Assembly: GCA_023333565.1 (NCBI GenBank) | Contig: JAJKFH010002859.1 | Location: 186,001 to 250,000, forward strand | Origin: Puffinus mauretanicus | Taxonomy: Eukaryota > Chordata > Aves > Procellariiformes > Procellariidae | DNA length: 64,000 nucleotides | Direction: 5' to 3' | Shown: one piece after another, positions 48,164 to 63,642 of the stretch | Numbering within the stretch: the first letter of the stretch is position 1 | Layout of the letters: the number at the start of each line of letters is the position of its first letter | Program-made: the position numbers and the translations under genes | Notes under the pieces: generated by a model | Told to the model about the DNA's origin: nothing | Seen by the model: only the letters and a program-made list of their open reading frames with translations | Database searches by the model: none

Positions 48164-51100
48164 GTTTCAGATCAGGCCAGTGTTGGAAGGGGCAGAAAAT
48201 CTCCTTTTGAGTTTAGTCAGAGTAGACAATGTCCAACACTCTTACCAATTTAGTTTTCTTTAGATAATAAACCACATCAAATTAAAAGGCATTTCTTGGG
48301 GAAGAGGTGGAGGGTTCCATATAAATGACCTTGATCCTGTGATATCAATTGCCACCAATGGCAGACAGTGAGTGTTCATCTACTTTCTCTGTAGAAACAG
48401 AATAAGAGCTGTAGAGCAAGGGTTAATTTACTAAAGACAGATCTATTTCAACAACAACAAAAAAACCCAAACTGTTGAACTATGATATACCAAAGATTTT
48501 GTTATAAGGTCTGACCTCTGTATAAGTTGAAATACCGCTTTACATCAAGAGTAACTGAGTAATTTGCAACAACCTAATAGAAATCTTAAACTATCCACAG
48601 TTAGAGGATTCCACTTACGTTTAAGTGGAGTATCCTGTACTTCAATTTGTGCTGCTTATTGCCTCTTGTCGTGTCACTGGATACCCCTGAGAAGAGTCTG
48701 GCTCTGTCATCTTTACACCCATAATGCCTATGTAATTACGATGAAAGTGTTTTAAGTATTTGTAGCTCCAGATTAGAGTAAGGTGACGAACTGATTTTGT
48801 TCCGGATTTATTAAATTTCCTTATTAAACTCTGTCTCTTAGGTTATGACTTTTGTTTTGATATATGAAGTTATATTACAGGAATTATGCAACATGAAGTT
48901 GAAGCCTTTGTTAAAATGTGAGGAGCAATCAGCTTTACGGAACTATTCCTTACAGGCTAGGTCCTAAGAACGATTTCAAATCTGAAACACACACACTTTA
49001 AGTCATAGGTGGCTGCATATGTCTGGCTCTTCATAGTAATGCAATCCCTGAAACATTTAAAAAAATTTGCTCTGGAAACACTCCTCAACCATGAATTCTA
49101 TCTCCAATTACTAGGAATTTTTCAACTACAGACCGTTTTCTAAGTGCAGAACTGAGTCCAACCTAGATCTATCTCATCTATGGAATAAATCATTACGACA
49201 AATTTCACGCTTGGCTACAGCAGCGTAAATGTAAAGTAGATTCATTGAAGTCAACTGGGTAACTGCAGATTTATGCTGCCATTAGTGAGAAGTGATTTGC
49301 TGGAAATGTTTGCTTTTTCACTCCCTCATTGCTACAGTTTCTATACCAGTAAAATGTGTAATAATTATTAATGGGCCTTAGCATTCTAACAATTAAATTG
49401 CAAAGAGGTAAAACTTGCCCAAATCAGGCATAAACAGTTATTTAAGTGCTTTCTTCCCGTAGGCAGTAGGAAACCTGGGTTTCCTAGGAGGATGTAGGTT
49501 ATGGTGTCAAGCTGTTTCTCTGTCCAACCATTCCTTTGAAATTTAACTCTTCTGTTAACAAAGATAGTATGGTCTTAGAGGCAGTAGCTTTTGCATTTTG
49601 TGACAGTAGGTGCCACAGAAGAGACAGATACTATCAGCTCACCCCAAGGGAAAGAAAGGCCGTGGGGTGAACTTAATCCTTAATAAGTACCAGAGAAGCC
49701 ACAAGGGAGAAAGATGTTACCGATGCCCCGCTCTCAGGAAGACTTCTTCCAGAGTTCAGATGTAGTTATTACACATCAGAGAGCTCAAATATGAAACAAC
49801 ATCATACAACACTTGCTTTCATGAGCTTCGTTGTTCCTGTAAATCAGCAGACTGGTAAATAGTAGCTTCTCTGAGTTAATATTATCTTCTCTGTGTAGCT
49901 GAGGGAAAACAAGAGTATATCAGGCAGTGGATCACTGCAAATTGTAAAAGGACTGTTTGGGTAATCCATTCTTGCAAAATTATTCTCCCTATTCTAATAA
50001 TATGCACAAACAGTAGGTTTCCTACCTGCCAGCAGCACCGGATTTGGGGGTCTGTTGCAGGATGGGGTAGTGGGGGAAGGATCCTAAGAAACTTCAGCCT
50101 TCACCTCTTTTTCAGGCCCCATTTATGTCAGTGGCCATGAATGACAGAGTCCATTGGAAGAAAAGAGCAATGAAAAAATATTTTTCAGGCCCACCTGAAA
50201 TAAGTTAAATATCAACTTTGACATGGGCATCTCAAGAATGGCCTTGTCCGTTAGTATTTATCACTGTATTAGTTATCAAGCCTGGTAATGCTATACTTTT
50301 TCTGTGACAACTGCTATCTCTATTCCAGCAAATACAATGGATCAACCCCCCCTGCATTAATTCAGCAGATTGATAGTGTACTTTAGTTTATTGCAATCTT
50401 ACTAGTCTGCAATGTATATCTGCCCTTGTGGCTACCTTCTCTTCTTTGGAAAAACACTTTCCATCTAGCAATTTATTGCCCGATGCACTTTTTAAAATGT
50501 CATATAAAATTGAATTTTAATAGACACAGTTGGTAATAATCAATGACCTTTTAGGAGATATTGTGCCAATAAGTGCTTACATACTATCTTGCTTGAAATA
50601 TCTGCAATGATCCTATTCTTTCTCCAAATATCTGAATAATTCCTCCAGGAATTTAATGAAAACTTCACAGGCTAATAGATAGGGCAAATAGTCTCTCTTG
50701 CCTTTTGATTGTGATATCTGGAAAGAAGGTTTTTGCAAACAGAGCAAATGTGTAGACTAAATTGTATAATTTTGTATTATGAGAGACCATATACAGAGTC
50801 AGCACACCTAGTATAGGCTGTGGCTGCACTGAGATTTTTAAAGTGAAATTTTCCCTACCCCAGCCACCTTGCGATGGGTTTGTCTGGCTACACTGAGCAG
50901 AGCTACAGGTTTGCCTGGCTGAGCACCTCCCCTGAGGTCCCAGGTAAGTTAATATAGCTAAAGCTTGAGTCTGTGCTGCTATGGTTAGATTGTTACAAAT
51001 ATCCAAATTGACTAGATTAAAGTTACACACAGTGCAATTGCTGTTTGGATTGTGTTTCAGGCAGACACTGGAAGAAGGATTCAACTCTGTACTAGAAATA

Positions 51101-51454
51101 TCAGTTTAAGTAAGTGGAACTAATTGTGTGAATTTAGCAGTGGGTAACTGCCTTTCTCGGGGAAAAAATTCCATTAGTTTAAAAACTGTTTACTAAAAAG
51201 GTGACACTAGAATCAGCTTATATCATAAGCTGCCAGCTGCAAAATGTTAAGCTTCATTAAAAGCTTGGTGTCCTGTGTAGCACATTTGACTTATTTGAAT
51301 GGTGTACTATGAGACAACTTATGAGAGGAGGGAATTGCTCTCCATATGATGTCCTTCAATTCTATCCCTAAGCAAGGGCCTTGACCGAGCCTGGGGAACG
51401 GGTTACTGGACAGGCAGGCAAGAAAGGATACAGGAAAATAGAAAATACATAGAA
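46821..51454. other. Intergenic; no gene seen
   Basis: AT-rich apart from a moderately GC-rich segment at 46960-47200. It contains a T homopolymer of more than 20 bases near 48133-48157. ORFs here, up to 139 codons (50665-51084, minus), show no recognisable motif. Confidence 0.55.
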
Positions 51455-52021
51455 ATAACATAGAATAAGCACCCACACTGCTGCTCACTCACTCTCCCCC
51501 TCCCTGTGATGGTGTGGGAGAGAGAATGGGAAGACAACAAAGTGAGAAAACTGATGGGTCAACATAAAGACAGTTTAATAGATGAAGGAAAGGGTGGGGG
51601 GGAAGCAAACAAACAAAAAGTGATGAAAAAGCAATCATGAACCACCTCCTGCCAGCAGACTGATGCCCAGACAATCTCTGAGCAATGGCCACCTTGGAAG
51701 CCAACCTTCCCCCCTGCCCCAGCCCCTTCTTCCTGTACCCCAGGTTTTATTGCTGAGCATATGTGGCATGGAATATCCCTTCGGCCAACTCAGGTCAGCT
51801 GTCTCAGCTGTGTCACCCCTCCCAACTTCTTGCCCATCCCCAGCTTACTCACTGTGGGGACAGAGTGGGGAAAAAGAGAAAGGCTTGACTCTGTGGAAGC
51901 CCTGCTCAGCAATAGCCAAACTACTGGTGCGTTATCAACACTGTTTTAGTCACAAATCCAAAACACAGCATCATACAGGCTGCTGTGAAGAAAGTTAACT
52001 CCATCTCAGCCAGACCCAGTA
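51455..52021 (-). mobile_element. Older, diverged LTR of the same family as the 27806-28379 solo LTR
   Basis: Colinear similarity with the first LTR runs from the gctcactcac/gtgagaaaactgatggg region through cagtttaata, gctgagcata, tatcaacactgttt and aaacacagca to the ctccatctcagccaga end. Many substitutions and small indels separate them, and the CRE and TATA positions are decayed. The left boundary is approximate and I could not find a target duplication. Sense strand is minus, as for the other copy. Confidence 0.8.
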
Positions 52022-55000
52022 AAGCAAGAAAGCATGGTCAGGGTAAAAAGAAAAGATGGGCATTTATGGTGAGCTTTTGATGTTCCTAGAGTAGGAGAAA
52101 CTCAGTGATATTTGTCCCTAATTGAATCCTGTATAAATAAAAGAGAAGTTCAGTGCCCAGTTCTTGATGTCTTCTAACTCAAAAGTATGAAGCAGACAGG
52201 ATTTTAATTGTCAAATGATCAAGTGAAGATGACTTATTGAAAAGCATCTGCAAGATGCTTTTGGAAAGAGTTTTGATACTTTTCTGAATATATTTGGGTT
52301 TTATCTATGGAGATCATTCTGCTAAAGTAAAACATTAGCTACAGATGCAAACTGTTAAGAAGTATGGCTTACCTTGCCTATGAGGGTAAAGATTTTTTGT
52401 TTTAAAGGAAACAGCCAGATTTATAACAGTGTGCAAGTCCAGAAAAAGGTGCCTAAAATCCTTTTGACATAGGACACGTAGGGTATCTATTTAGGATTGT
52501 GCAACAAATTCTTCAGTGGGAAAGATGGTCAGTATCTTTTTTGCCATTTAGTTATAAAATGTGTTTATAGTGCTACATCCACTACTTATGACAGTCTAGC
52601 ACAAATAATTGTGTGATGATTAATGGCTTGCCAAAAAGCTTTTCCTTTTTTTTTAAACAAAAATTTATTCAAAGGGAATTTTAAGCAGGCACTTTCAATG
52701 CTCAATTGAAAGTATATCTTGGCAGACACTATTTATCTGCCCCACTACTTGAAATATAATGAACAAAGTTTGATACACTTCAGAGAGAGAATTGAAAAGG
52801 AAGTCCAAAACACTAAATGGAAGTATCAAAATGCACTGAACTCAGCAAAATGCATTGAAATACATCATATTATCAGCAAGGTGACAGTGGAGGGAGCAGT
52901 AATACATTTGTAGCCAATGGAATACTGATTTTCTGTTGGAGACATAATCATGCACTTTAGGAGAGCGATATAAATCCAAATGAGACTATCTTTTCTAACC
53001 ATAGACACTTCTGAATAAGGGGAGGTTGTCTAAATGTACTCCAAATGTTAAGCCCTTGCAGTTATTTTAAATGAAGTTGAATCTTGGTGTAAAGTTGAGG
53101 TTTGTTTGTTTATTTATTTATTTATTGTGATGAAATAGCATTGAAGTTTAAGGACTCTATCAAGTGACATTTGATATTCATGGTAACCATGACCTGACAG
53201 TGACGGTTTGGTCCTGCAGTCCACTGAGTGAATAGGTTTCTTTTCGTTTAATTACAATGAAGGATGAAAACAATTACCAGGATCCATTCTGTTCACCTCG
53301 TTGCTTACATAGATATAAACTTCTGGACTTCTGCCTTTTGGGTGGATATCATTCCTACTATGACTGACAACTGGAGAATGTCTGTCTTTGTTTTCTCCAT
53401 TTTTATTCAGATCAATTGCTGTTTGTTAAGTGGCAGATGAGCTATCAGGAATTCTATGTTCCATAGACAGCTTCTGCTGTTACTGTTTTTTTCTCTGTTT
53501 GGCTGGGTTTTTTTTCCTTAACTTTCACTGTAACTCAGCAGCTCTGTATTTCACTTTCTTGCTTTATAACAGATATCTGTGACGACTGTTGTAAGGTTGA
53601 AATCCTTAACATTCATAAAGCATTGTGTTACATCGGTAAAATCATGGAAATTATTTTACATTAGTATAATAATGAAAGTAATGGCATCATAGAAATAGAG
53701 AAGCCTCATTATTCATTGGGATTCAGACTCAGATTAATGGGCATATAAGTGAGGCTTTTTGACTTGAAAAATCTGACCTAAATACTTTTCCTATATTCAA
53801 CCATATCAACTCTTCAGAGCTCAGTTTCCTGATTTAAGGTCTTGGCAAAATTGGTTGGCAAAATGCGAGAGAATTAAGAGGAGGTGTGGATGGTGGGATA
53901 GTTCCTGAGTGTTTGGGAAGAGCTCAGGCAGTCTATAGTTGACCCTCATGTATATGAAACTGAAATGTCACAGTCAGAGGAACCGAAACTGAAACAACTA
54001 GAGAAGTTGTTTAAAAAACATCTCTCTTTGATCCTGCCCTACTTTAACAGCAGAAGGACACTGAGGTGAAAAGGAACTGTTGCTAAGAGTGTAAAACTTA
54101 AATTGCACAGCTCCTTAAGAAAAGGAGCAAAAACTTTAACATACCATTATAGGTCTTCTCTAAAGACTAGTAACAGGTTTCCTTTTCCCAGCATATAGTA
54201 AGAAGATAGACGCAAATAATAGAAATAACAGTTACTTCCTCCACTACTTGATTTTTTTTTTTTTAATTAATAGATTAATGTGCATGAGTGATATGGGCAC
54301 TGCCATACCCACTGTAGTAAGTGACGGGTACTTGCTGAACTGCAGTTTGTTTGTACCACCTCATTTAGTGGCATTTTCAACCAATGCTTCTATCTTCTGT
54401 TCCTCTTATTAGCTTTAGTTTTCAGGAGATGTTTTCCTTGCCTAGCCTTCACTCTACTTTTTCAAAACTGGGCTAATGACATGCGGAAAAGGACTTTTTG
54501 TGAGTACTTGCTGCTAGAGCCCATATCCCTTTAAAGTTTTTGTAAAATACAAACAGTGAGAGTTAGAGAGCATACTTGAGTCAGCCTGAGTTAATATGGC
54601 TTCACAAGAGGCTGAAGTTAGTAAAATAGAGGTTTGTCCATCTGTGTAAAAATCCTTTTCCCCCACACTAGAATTCTAGTATTACTATGAGCCTTGCATT
54701 AAAATTATAGCATACTTGAAATGGAAAGATTAGTTCCTTACCAGTCATAATCTCAGTTACAGTATCTTTAATAATAAACCATTCCTAATTACTGGACTTT
54801 GTTACCATTCTGTCATTAGTAGCTCCCCTTTTGTAGGGCTGTTCCTAGGGTAATGTTGATGAACAGTGTTTTGAATACAGCCTTTGGGAAGGCTTATATG
54901 TGTCTTCTATGTGTTTGTGCTACAAAACCAAGTGTGTTTGTCTCCTACTTGTTCTGCTTTTTATTATTTTCATACTTTCATTTGTACTGGAAATAGTAAT

Positions 55001-58000
55001 CTCCATCCATATGCACCTACTATTAACTGCAATTTATACAACAAAATAAGAATCCAGGCATGGTTTTGGACACAAACAGCAAAACTACTGTAGCAGCTTC
55101 TGTGGAGCTGAGAGGGTTGCATGAGCCTGTCTAATTTAATTTCAGAGTTCCAGCTGCTCTGAGGTCAAGGAGGATGGCAAGTGAGATGGAAACAACAACA
55201 ACAGCAGCAGCAGAAAGTAGGAAACCATTAACTAATTGGAAGAGAGAGGTGTCCATCCTTTGGTGGGAGAGAAACCCCGATTAAAATATGTCAAGGGTAC
55301 AGCTGAGAAGTTGTTGGGAAAAGGAGAATAAAATGCCTTATCAGACACTGTGATGTGAAAGGGAAGGTTAGAAAAATTGCCTGAGGCAGTACAGAATTAT
55401 TTTTGACACAAGAGGAGGCAATATTGTAGACTTATACAATATAGCTGAACACTAGCTATAGATAATGATATTAGTGTAGGTATAGGCCAATGTTAGAAGA
55501 TGAAAAGAAGCTGTGAGAGTCGTTTACATTGTGGATTAGAGAACTGGGGAAATAGTATTTGTGTTTTCCCTGCTCAGTTATCGAAATCTGCAGCTATTTT
55601 CACAAGGTTTCCATAAAAATTCCTCCAGCTTTAATCTTTCATAAGTATATGCTCACGAGAAGGAAGGATAAAGTCTAAACATCCTATGGTTCTTCTTTTT
55701 GCTTGACCAAAACCTTTTTTTCATGAAAAGTGAATTTATTCCATTCAAATCTCCCAAAAATATGCTGAGTGGATTATGAGGTACCAAGTGGTTCAAACCT
55801 AAGTGGCAACTGCTTAGGGCTGAGGATGTGAGCACCAAAGAAGAGCAGAGGGTGAACATTTGTTCTCTGGTTCATTCTCAGAATTTTTCACAAACAGTTA
55901 TGTTCTGCGCTTTCTCAGAGCAAAATGTGAATTTCCAATTATTTTCCCTTCAAGGATGAAACAGCCAGATGCAAGAAAAGGAGGTCAGAAAAGCAAGGGA
56001 AAATTCAAGAAGAGGAAGATATAACTATCACGCATATAAAGCATGCATCCTCCGCACTGGAATTTCTGAAAAAAACATTTAAAATTTCAAAAGTTACAGA
56101 TATTGCCAAGCGTGTGATCCCATGGTACGTTCCATGGTGCATGTGCTCTCATTTTTCCTTTTGGAGGCTTCCCTGTCCAATGTAATTTAAACTGCTCAAA
56201 TTACAATGTATTAAAACACTTCCTGAAAGGCTACTGTGCCAGGCAAGGACTTCTGGAAAGCAGTTTGTTCCAGACTAAAAGTTTCTAATGCATCATCAGT
56301 GCCTGGGAAATGCCCAGTTAGTTGTTTATATTCATGGCTGCCCCTATATAGAGACAGAGCATAGGTGCTATGGGACAAAACCTAGCTCAGGACATTCGTG
56401 TTCAGGTAGCCTGTCTGGTAGTCTCATCACACCTGTCCTGAGAGTGGGCTAGTTCAAAGCAAGAATAGCACACTGCCTTTGTTTCTTAACATCAAGGCAA
56501 GGGTCGAGACACTATCGCGCAGAAACCAAAGTCATTAAAGTGATTTTTACATACATTTTAAGGTCCTTTGATGTGCAGCAGAAGGAAACTTTCAGAACAA
56601 GTGTTGCTATATATGTGCTTGACTACTTCTAACATGAACTTACAGGAATATATAAAAGAGGAATTTAAGAAAAAAACAAAACCACTATCTCATTAAATAG
56701 CATTAGGTGAATCTATTCCCTGGAACTTATATCTACTTAAAACTTTATTACCAACACACAGAATCTTCTCTTCCATACTAGCTGTGTGTCCTATAAAACA
56801 CAAATGTAATCAGGAACAAAATGATAGGAAAACTCTTCATAAAATAGCGATCACTTGTTCTTAGGGCTTTTTCTCCTGAGCTATGGAATGGATGGTATGT
56901 TGCTTAAGGAGAGCAAATGAACTGTTCTTCTCCTTATTCTAATCTCCCTCACCAGTATATTCATGCCTGGTAGTAGAAAATTCCTTTGGAATTCGAAGAA
57001 GTTATATTTATAAAGCTTTCAGGCAAGTTGTATAAAAGGAACAATGTCCAATCATCATTTTCAAATCAGAAAGTGTGTTTTGGTAGCTTTCTGACCAGTT
57101 ATGTCTCAATGTATTGTTTTCAATGATGGACTTCTATTGGTAAAAACGTAGTTAACAACCGTAGTTAACAAATATGAAAATTACAGTATTTATCATTGTC
57201 TCGCTTTGATTCAGGCATGCATTTAAGTTACGAGCAGTTTGGAGGTATGTTTAACGTAGAGGATCGAGTAAATGCTTTCAAAGCTGCACAAAATCCTACC
57301 TAATTGAGATGTAACTTCTCTGCAGCCAGCTTCTTCCTATCAAGGTCATTACAAAGTGTTATGGGATGTGATGTTATTTTCCATTTCATGATGACTGGTT
57401 CCATTGGTTTTGTCTGCCATACACAAAACATTAATCTTTGTGGAGTATATATTCATCTATTCCTCTGGTACCTTCTTCAAAGCTTTGTATTGATTTATGC
57501 TTTTCATCTGTCATTTACAAGTAACTGTTCCAGCCCCTGTGATTTTTTTCAATCTATTCCCTAGATTTCCCTTGCTATTGATTTTTTTTTTTACACTTTT
57601 GTGTGCTATTTTCCAGAATTAATCCTTTTTGCAGCTTTTATTTTTTCAGTATGTATAATAAGAAAACCTGGAGCAATCACTTGTCTTTCTAATAAAGGAC
57701 ATAACCAATAACTGTGGTGCTATAATTCCAAGTCTCCATCTTTCAGAAAGATATTAATGATTTTTGAGTACATCTATTACACAACAGCAGCAAAAGGAAT
57801 TGAGGTTTCTTTGAATGTACTAGCTCATTCTCTTTGTTGCCTTTACCTAAAATTGGTTTATAAAAATAATTGAAAATCTAGTTTCACTTTTGGGAGGATT
57901 TCCCCCACCCCCCCAAGTTATATTCCCTTCCTCCTCTTCGTTGCCCTTTAAAATGCCTATTTCTACTCCTTTTTAATTCTGCATGCAGGCTGGTGGCCTG

Positions 58001-61000
58001 CAGTATCTGTAATGGAACACCACCCTTAAAATCTATGCATAATGTGCCAGCAAAGACAATTGCAGATCTGTAAGGGTTCAAGTGAGTTGCAGGTGTTTTG
58101 ATGGTTCTTTATTAAGTTAGGTAAGCTGGGAACAATAATTATAATTTTTATTTTCCAATAAAGCGCAAGCAATGCTGAGGTACAGAGCACTATACTCATC
58201 TGTGCTCTAAAACGCAGTTGGAAGTTTGTTCTCTTCATACACAGTAAACAAAAAGATTATTGTTATTTTTTTGGCAATCTATGGGGCATACAAACATTAT
58301 TCTTTCCTATGCTTGAAAGGAGGTAGTTAGCATATAGGTACATGACTTGCCCTGCCCCAAAGGAAGAAAGTCAACTTCCCCAGCCTAACACCAAAACCAA
58401 ACAACCCTCCATCTTCTAGAAATGAGGTTTCACATACCTGGAAGTGTAAGTAGTGCATCTAATAATAGTCTTTAAAAAAAAAAAAATCTATTTCAACTCT
58501 CCTTACTGAGTCTTCTACTTGTCCTTAGATTCTTACGTGTGTGAATTTGGTCCTAGCAACATTGCTGAGGTTTCAAAACAGCCCTTTGAAAATAAAGAGG
58601 AGTGCAAAAACATATATTTTGTTGTTGTTGTTTGTAATAAACATTACGTGCCAGAATCCAAATCACTATTTTTGGGGTGATTTATTTTTCCTAATCCATT
58701 TCCAATTGGGTTACCACATACCCAGTGAATAATTGCCTTCACTGAGTGCTGCTTACTGGAAAGCATCAGAAATAGCATGGCTTCCTTCCTTCCTCTTGAT
58801 GCATCTTCGTATTTTCAGTTCTACTGTGACGGCTGAAATCACTCCCCTTCCACTACTGTAAGGGTGTAATATTTGCCTAACCAACCCTTTTATTAGAAGC
58901 AATCATCAGCCTTTTCAGTTATGATTTTCACCACCTGTCCATCTGTTCCCTGCAACGTGTTTTCCCAGCGCAAAGTGACCTCCAGGGCTGGGGGAAGCCC
59001 TGAGGTTCTCTCCCTCGCAGCGCAGCGGCCACTTGCATTTGCTCCAGCACTGTGCTCTGTCACTCAACCTGCAACAGCCACACTGGTGACAGTCGTGCCC
59101 CGAAGAAGGCACGGGAGAGGTGTTCCTTTAAAAGGAACCAAAGGCTTGTTTTCTTCTCTGCTGCTCAAAGTTTTTTGCCTCTGAAGCAGCAGAGGAAGTG
59201 TTTGAGGTTTGGGTGGTTTTTTTTGTTTGTTTGTTCATTTTAAAGAAAAAGTATCCAAATATTCATTTAGTCACTGTGTAGTTTTAGGGTCAGATTACTG
59301 GCTGATACAAAAACAGCACTGACCTTTGACTATTTTTTTTAAAGGAATTTTGCTACTAGAGAGCTGAAAAATGAGCAAAGGCTTTCAATTCAATTTGTAG
59401 AATGCTCATTGTTTTTAGGGAATGGGAAGTGAGAAATAGAGCTTAGTTATGAATGCTACTGGTCAAAAGAGATAAAACTAAACCATTTTTTAAATCTTAT
59501 GTGCTGACTCATTGTTTGAAGTTATGAACAAAGTGTTCAGAAGCAACAAAAGACAGGTAGATGCAGTGATATTCCCCTGGAAGTAAGATTCCCTCAAGCA
59601 TCAAAATGCTTTCAATGCTCATCGGCGGCGGGGGGAGGGGGGGCAGTGATGTGGAGAGTGCTTTTTCCCAGGGAAAAAAAAAATCCACAGTCTCAACTTC
59701 ACATTTAACAGCCTTGCTTTTGGTATGAAAGGCATTTGACAAGTGAACCCATTACGATAATCAGGAGTGCTGCTCTAACAACTGCTGTCAGGCAAAGAGT
59801 TTCTGTTCTCTCTCTCTCTCCTCTCTTCCTACTCCTTTACTTAACAGCTAAATTCAGAGAACAGACTCAAGCTGTAAATAAATAACTCAAATAAACTGGA
59901 ACTTTGGGGCCTGGCTTTCAACTTCTACCCTTTCCTGTCCCTTCTGAAATAAAAAAAATTTTTTTTTCTTTTAGACTATGATTTTACATTAAAAGAAGTA
60001 GCTACATGAGTAAAAAAGGCATTACTACTAAACATAAGCTCACTGCTTTAAATGCCAGGATAGTGTAGAGTGGAAAATGCCCATCCAATGTGACCGCAAT
60101 GTCACCATCGTTTAATGTTACATAGTAATGAAATAACCTATAATGTGTTGCATGTGTTTTTGTTAGGTTTATACAAGACAAGGAGTATACTGGTACAACT
60201 ATTTTGGCAAGAAACCCATGCTCTTACCAAAATAATTGGGCAGTAAGTATGTACAGGTTCACTTATGTGTGTGTAGGTGGGTTCCAACTGCAATACTTTG
60301 AACTCTGTCCATTTACAGATTATGGGGTTATTCAACACGTGGTTTTTGGTTAAGCACCAATTCCAAAATTGGTAGCTGTGAGAGTAATTAAGATCACTTC
60401 TTACTATTGAACATTTTCAAAACAATGTAATTGAGACCAAAATTTGATTTCTTTATTCCCTGCAGTTTTATTTGTGGTTTTGCTTTCCATTTGGAAGTGG
60501 AGCCAAGGTCACAGAATATTTCAATAACCTACAGTCGATGGCTGCTAAATGTCATTCCCTTGAATACAATTACAACTTTTAAAAAAAAGTGCATTGTCCA
60601 TTTTCTCTAAATGCATCTTTGATGGATGCTTCTGTATCTTTATGATAGATTCCCCTTCCCCCTCATAACTCAATTGGATGAAGTCTTACATTGTTGTAAT
60701 AATCAATGGTAATATAAAATCAATTAGAAATTGGTCTGGCATTATGAAACTGAGATTCTGGGTCAGATTCTAGGTAAAAAGTAATCAAAGTACTTAACCT
60801 TCTACATCATTGGGTTTAGGAGTTAATTTTCACTCAAAAGCATGATTATATTTGTAATTAGGCAGCACTGTTAGTAGTAGTATAATTGCTTTTGACACAA
60901 CTCAAAGCAAATTATCATTCAAAGTTTTAATTGTTAAGCTGAGTAATTGGAAAAAGGTAAATGACCTCTTAGTTCATCTTGGTAATCCAATACTTTATTT

Positions 61001-61507
61001 TGTACTAATGTGACTGATAGCACAATGATGGGTTTGCTCTTATTCGTCCCATCAGTTTTCTATTGGACGTGTCAGATGCCCTTCAAAATGGGCGTCACCT
61101 TTGGGCAAGTAGAATGTAAATCTGGTTTTTTTTGAGGCTAACTGGAGGGGAAAGAAAGAGATTAGTAGACATACTTCTAAAAAGAAAATGTGAATCACAG
61201 CAGTGATGGTAGTGATTTGCATATATTTCTTCATAGGTTTAATTAGAGATGTTGTTACATCCTCCTTTCATTCTGTTGACACATTCTTACCCTCATGCCT
61301 ACTAAAAATTGTTTAATAAAATTCTGATCCTGCTGAAATCACTGCCAAAATTCATTTCAATATCCAAACTGTTCATATATGAAGTTGAGGCTTTATGAAA
61401 TTTATACAAATAGATATGCATTAGCTTATTGAGAGAAAAGACAGTTGCTCTAGCTGATCTTCCTGTTTTGACTACAGGAGGTGATTTCCTGCTTTTTTTG
61501 CTACCTA

Positions 61508-61582
61508 TCAGTAATACTAATAACTTAAAAAAAAAAAACCCAAAACAAAAAAAAAAAAACCCAAAACAAAACAAAAAAACCC
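61508..61582. repeat. A-rich low-complexity tract with repeated aaacccaaaac
   Basis: Long A runs alternate with ccc and single c: two closely similar aaacccaaaac blocks about 30 bases apart and a third partial one. Probably slippage-generated. Confidence 0.85.
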
Positions 61583-63642
61583 TACCAAAATCCCCCACAA
61601 CCTGTCCAGAAATATACACTTTACAGCAGAACTAGGATGACTCTTACAAGAATGTTCTTGAATAGACTATATGTTTTTAAAAAGACTACATAGCACACAA
61701 TTGGTACGTAACGGTGAGCATTTCCTCTTTGCTCTGAACAGTCAACTGTTGATACTTATCGCATTTAGACCCTTATCTTCCGAGAAGACCTGAGCAATAA
61801 ATGCTACTGATCCTGAGTGGCTGGGCAACAATGATAGTAATTGTCTAGATTTTATTTCCCTTTCTTTCTGTTTCGTGTATTTCCAGTTCTATCTTGTTTC
61901 AGCAAAAATGGATGCAAAAAAAAAAAAAAAAAGGGATGAAGCCATCTACTTAACATTGTTTAGGTGATATGATTAGAAATGTAGATTTGCTGTACAGTTG
62001 ATGGAGGGAAGTTTTTCCTAGGCAGTAATTCAGATAACATCAGTTAGAAGGGGTGAATATCCATTCGGATGCTTACATTTTAATTAGATACTTTGTACTC
62101 CATTACTGAAACACCTAGAAAAGAAAATTTATTGTGCCCTACAGTAACTAATATTTTTGAGCCTGGATTACCACTGGAAACATAGCATAAAGATGGTATT
62201 GCTTGGAGCACATTTTTAGGAGGGAAGCAGATAAGTTTGTATGCGTGGACAAATAGCTGCATTGCTTTGGTATCTTTCTCCCTCAGGCTTTTTATTTTCT
62301 TGTTTTATTCTCTTTCAAATCTTTTGCATCTGCTTATATAATTCCAAAACCAGTTCAAAGCCAAGATTTGATTTTGAGTTTTTTTCTTGGCTCTCTCACC
62401 AATCTGTTTAACCATTTATTAAGTGTCTATCACAGCAGTCTCTTTCTTACCCTGTACACATATTAGGAATCATTAGCTTTGTCACTAGAGGGTAAGCATC
62501 CACATGGAAAAGCTCTGTAATGCACACAAGGTGCAGTCTATTGACAATTACATCATATGCTTTGTTATATTACCAAAACAATTAAGTTATCTGAGTATCA
62601 ACGCTGCATGTACACATCACATCATTTTTAAATCAAAGCACTTAGAAGCAAAGAAATGAATAATTAAGAACACATAAAACTTATGCTGCCCACACAGTAA
62701 GTACATTATTCTTATCAAGATTTTTACCTTACTAGACTATAAGCTCTTCAACGAAGGAAGGTTTTTGCTGTTGCTGTTCCATACTTGTCTCCTCTGGAAC
62801 ATAACAGGACCGTGTCTGTTCTATAGCAAAAGAGGAGGAAACCAAGGCAGATACCTTGTCTTAAAAATAATATGCAGTTCCCTAGTAATTTTAATTCTGA
62901 TCTAAGCTGATCATTATTCAGTCCCTAATAATTTCTGAGTATAACTGCTTGACCATTGTTTAACTTTGATTTTTACTACCTGAGCAAAAATTTTCTCCTG
63001 TGGAAACTGCACGGAGACCATAGATGCCAAGAATTCAGTCCGTATTAGAGCAATCTCACCCTCACTGCCAAATGTTAACCATAAGAATGTTTTTGATTGT
63101 CCTGTAAAATGAGCATACCAAACTGGTCACTACCCTGAACAAGCCTCCTGACTGTGAATTTGTGGTTAGCAAAGGGGGAAAAAGGGAAGCAAAGAAACCC
63201 TTCTCTGCCGCAGCAGGATATGTTATACGTTACTTCAGTTCATGACTTCTGCCACTAGCATTTCAGCTTTCTTCTTCCATGCTTCATCTCTCAGACCATC
63301 TGTACAGCAAGGTGACTTACGCGTCTGAAGCCATAGCAGCCTGGATTTTGACATGATCATATCCACAGTCATGTACTAGTACTGGATATGCTCCAAGACA
63401 CTTTCACTAAAGAGGCCTGTGTCTTCACTGCACAATCTGTGATGAGCCTAATTGGCACACCTGCTTTCAGGCTGTTGTTGGGAAAACTTGCATGACGTGA
63501 TTTTAAGTGTGTTACTACTCTGAAAACCTTTTTCTAAGCTTATGTTACTGCCTATATCTCAAATCCTGAGATTTGAAAGCTCCTGAGATCTTTGCTCTGG
63601 TTTTGCTCCATTTTGCAAAATGTTGTAAATGCCTGGCATTAG

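Noticed and set aside
50665..51084. 139-codon cysteine-containing ORF on the minus strand
   Set aside because: No family motif seen; an isolated open frame in intergenic DNA is best explained by chance.
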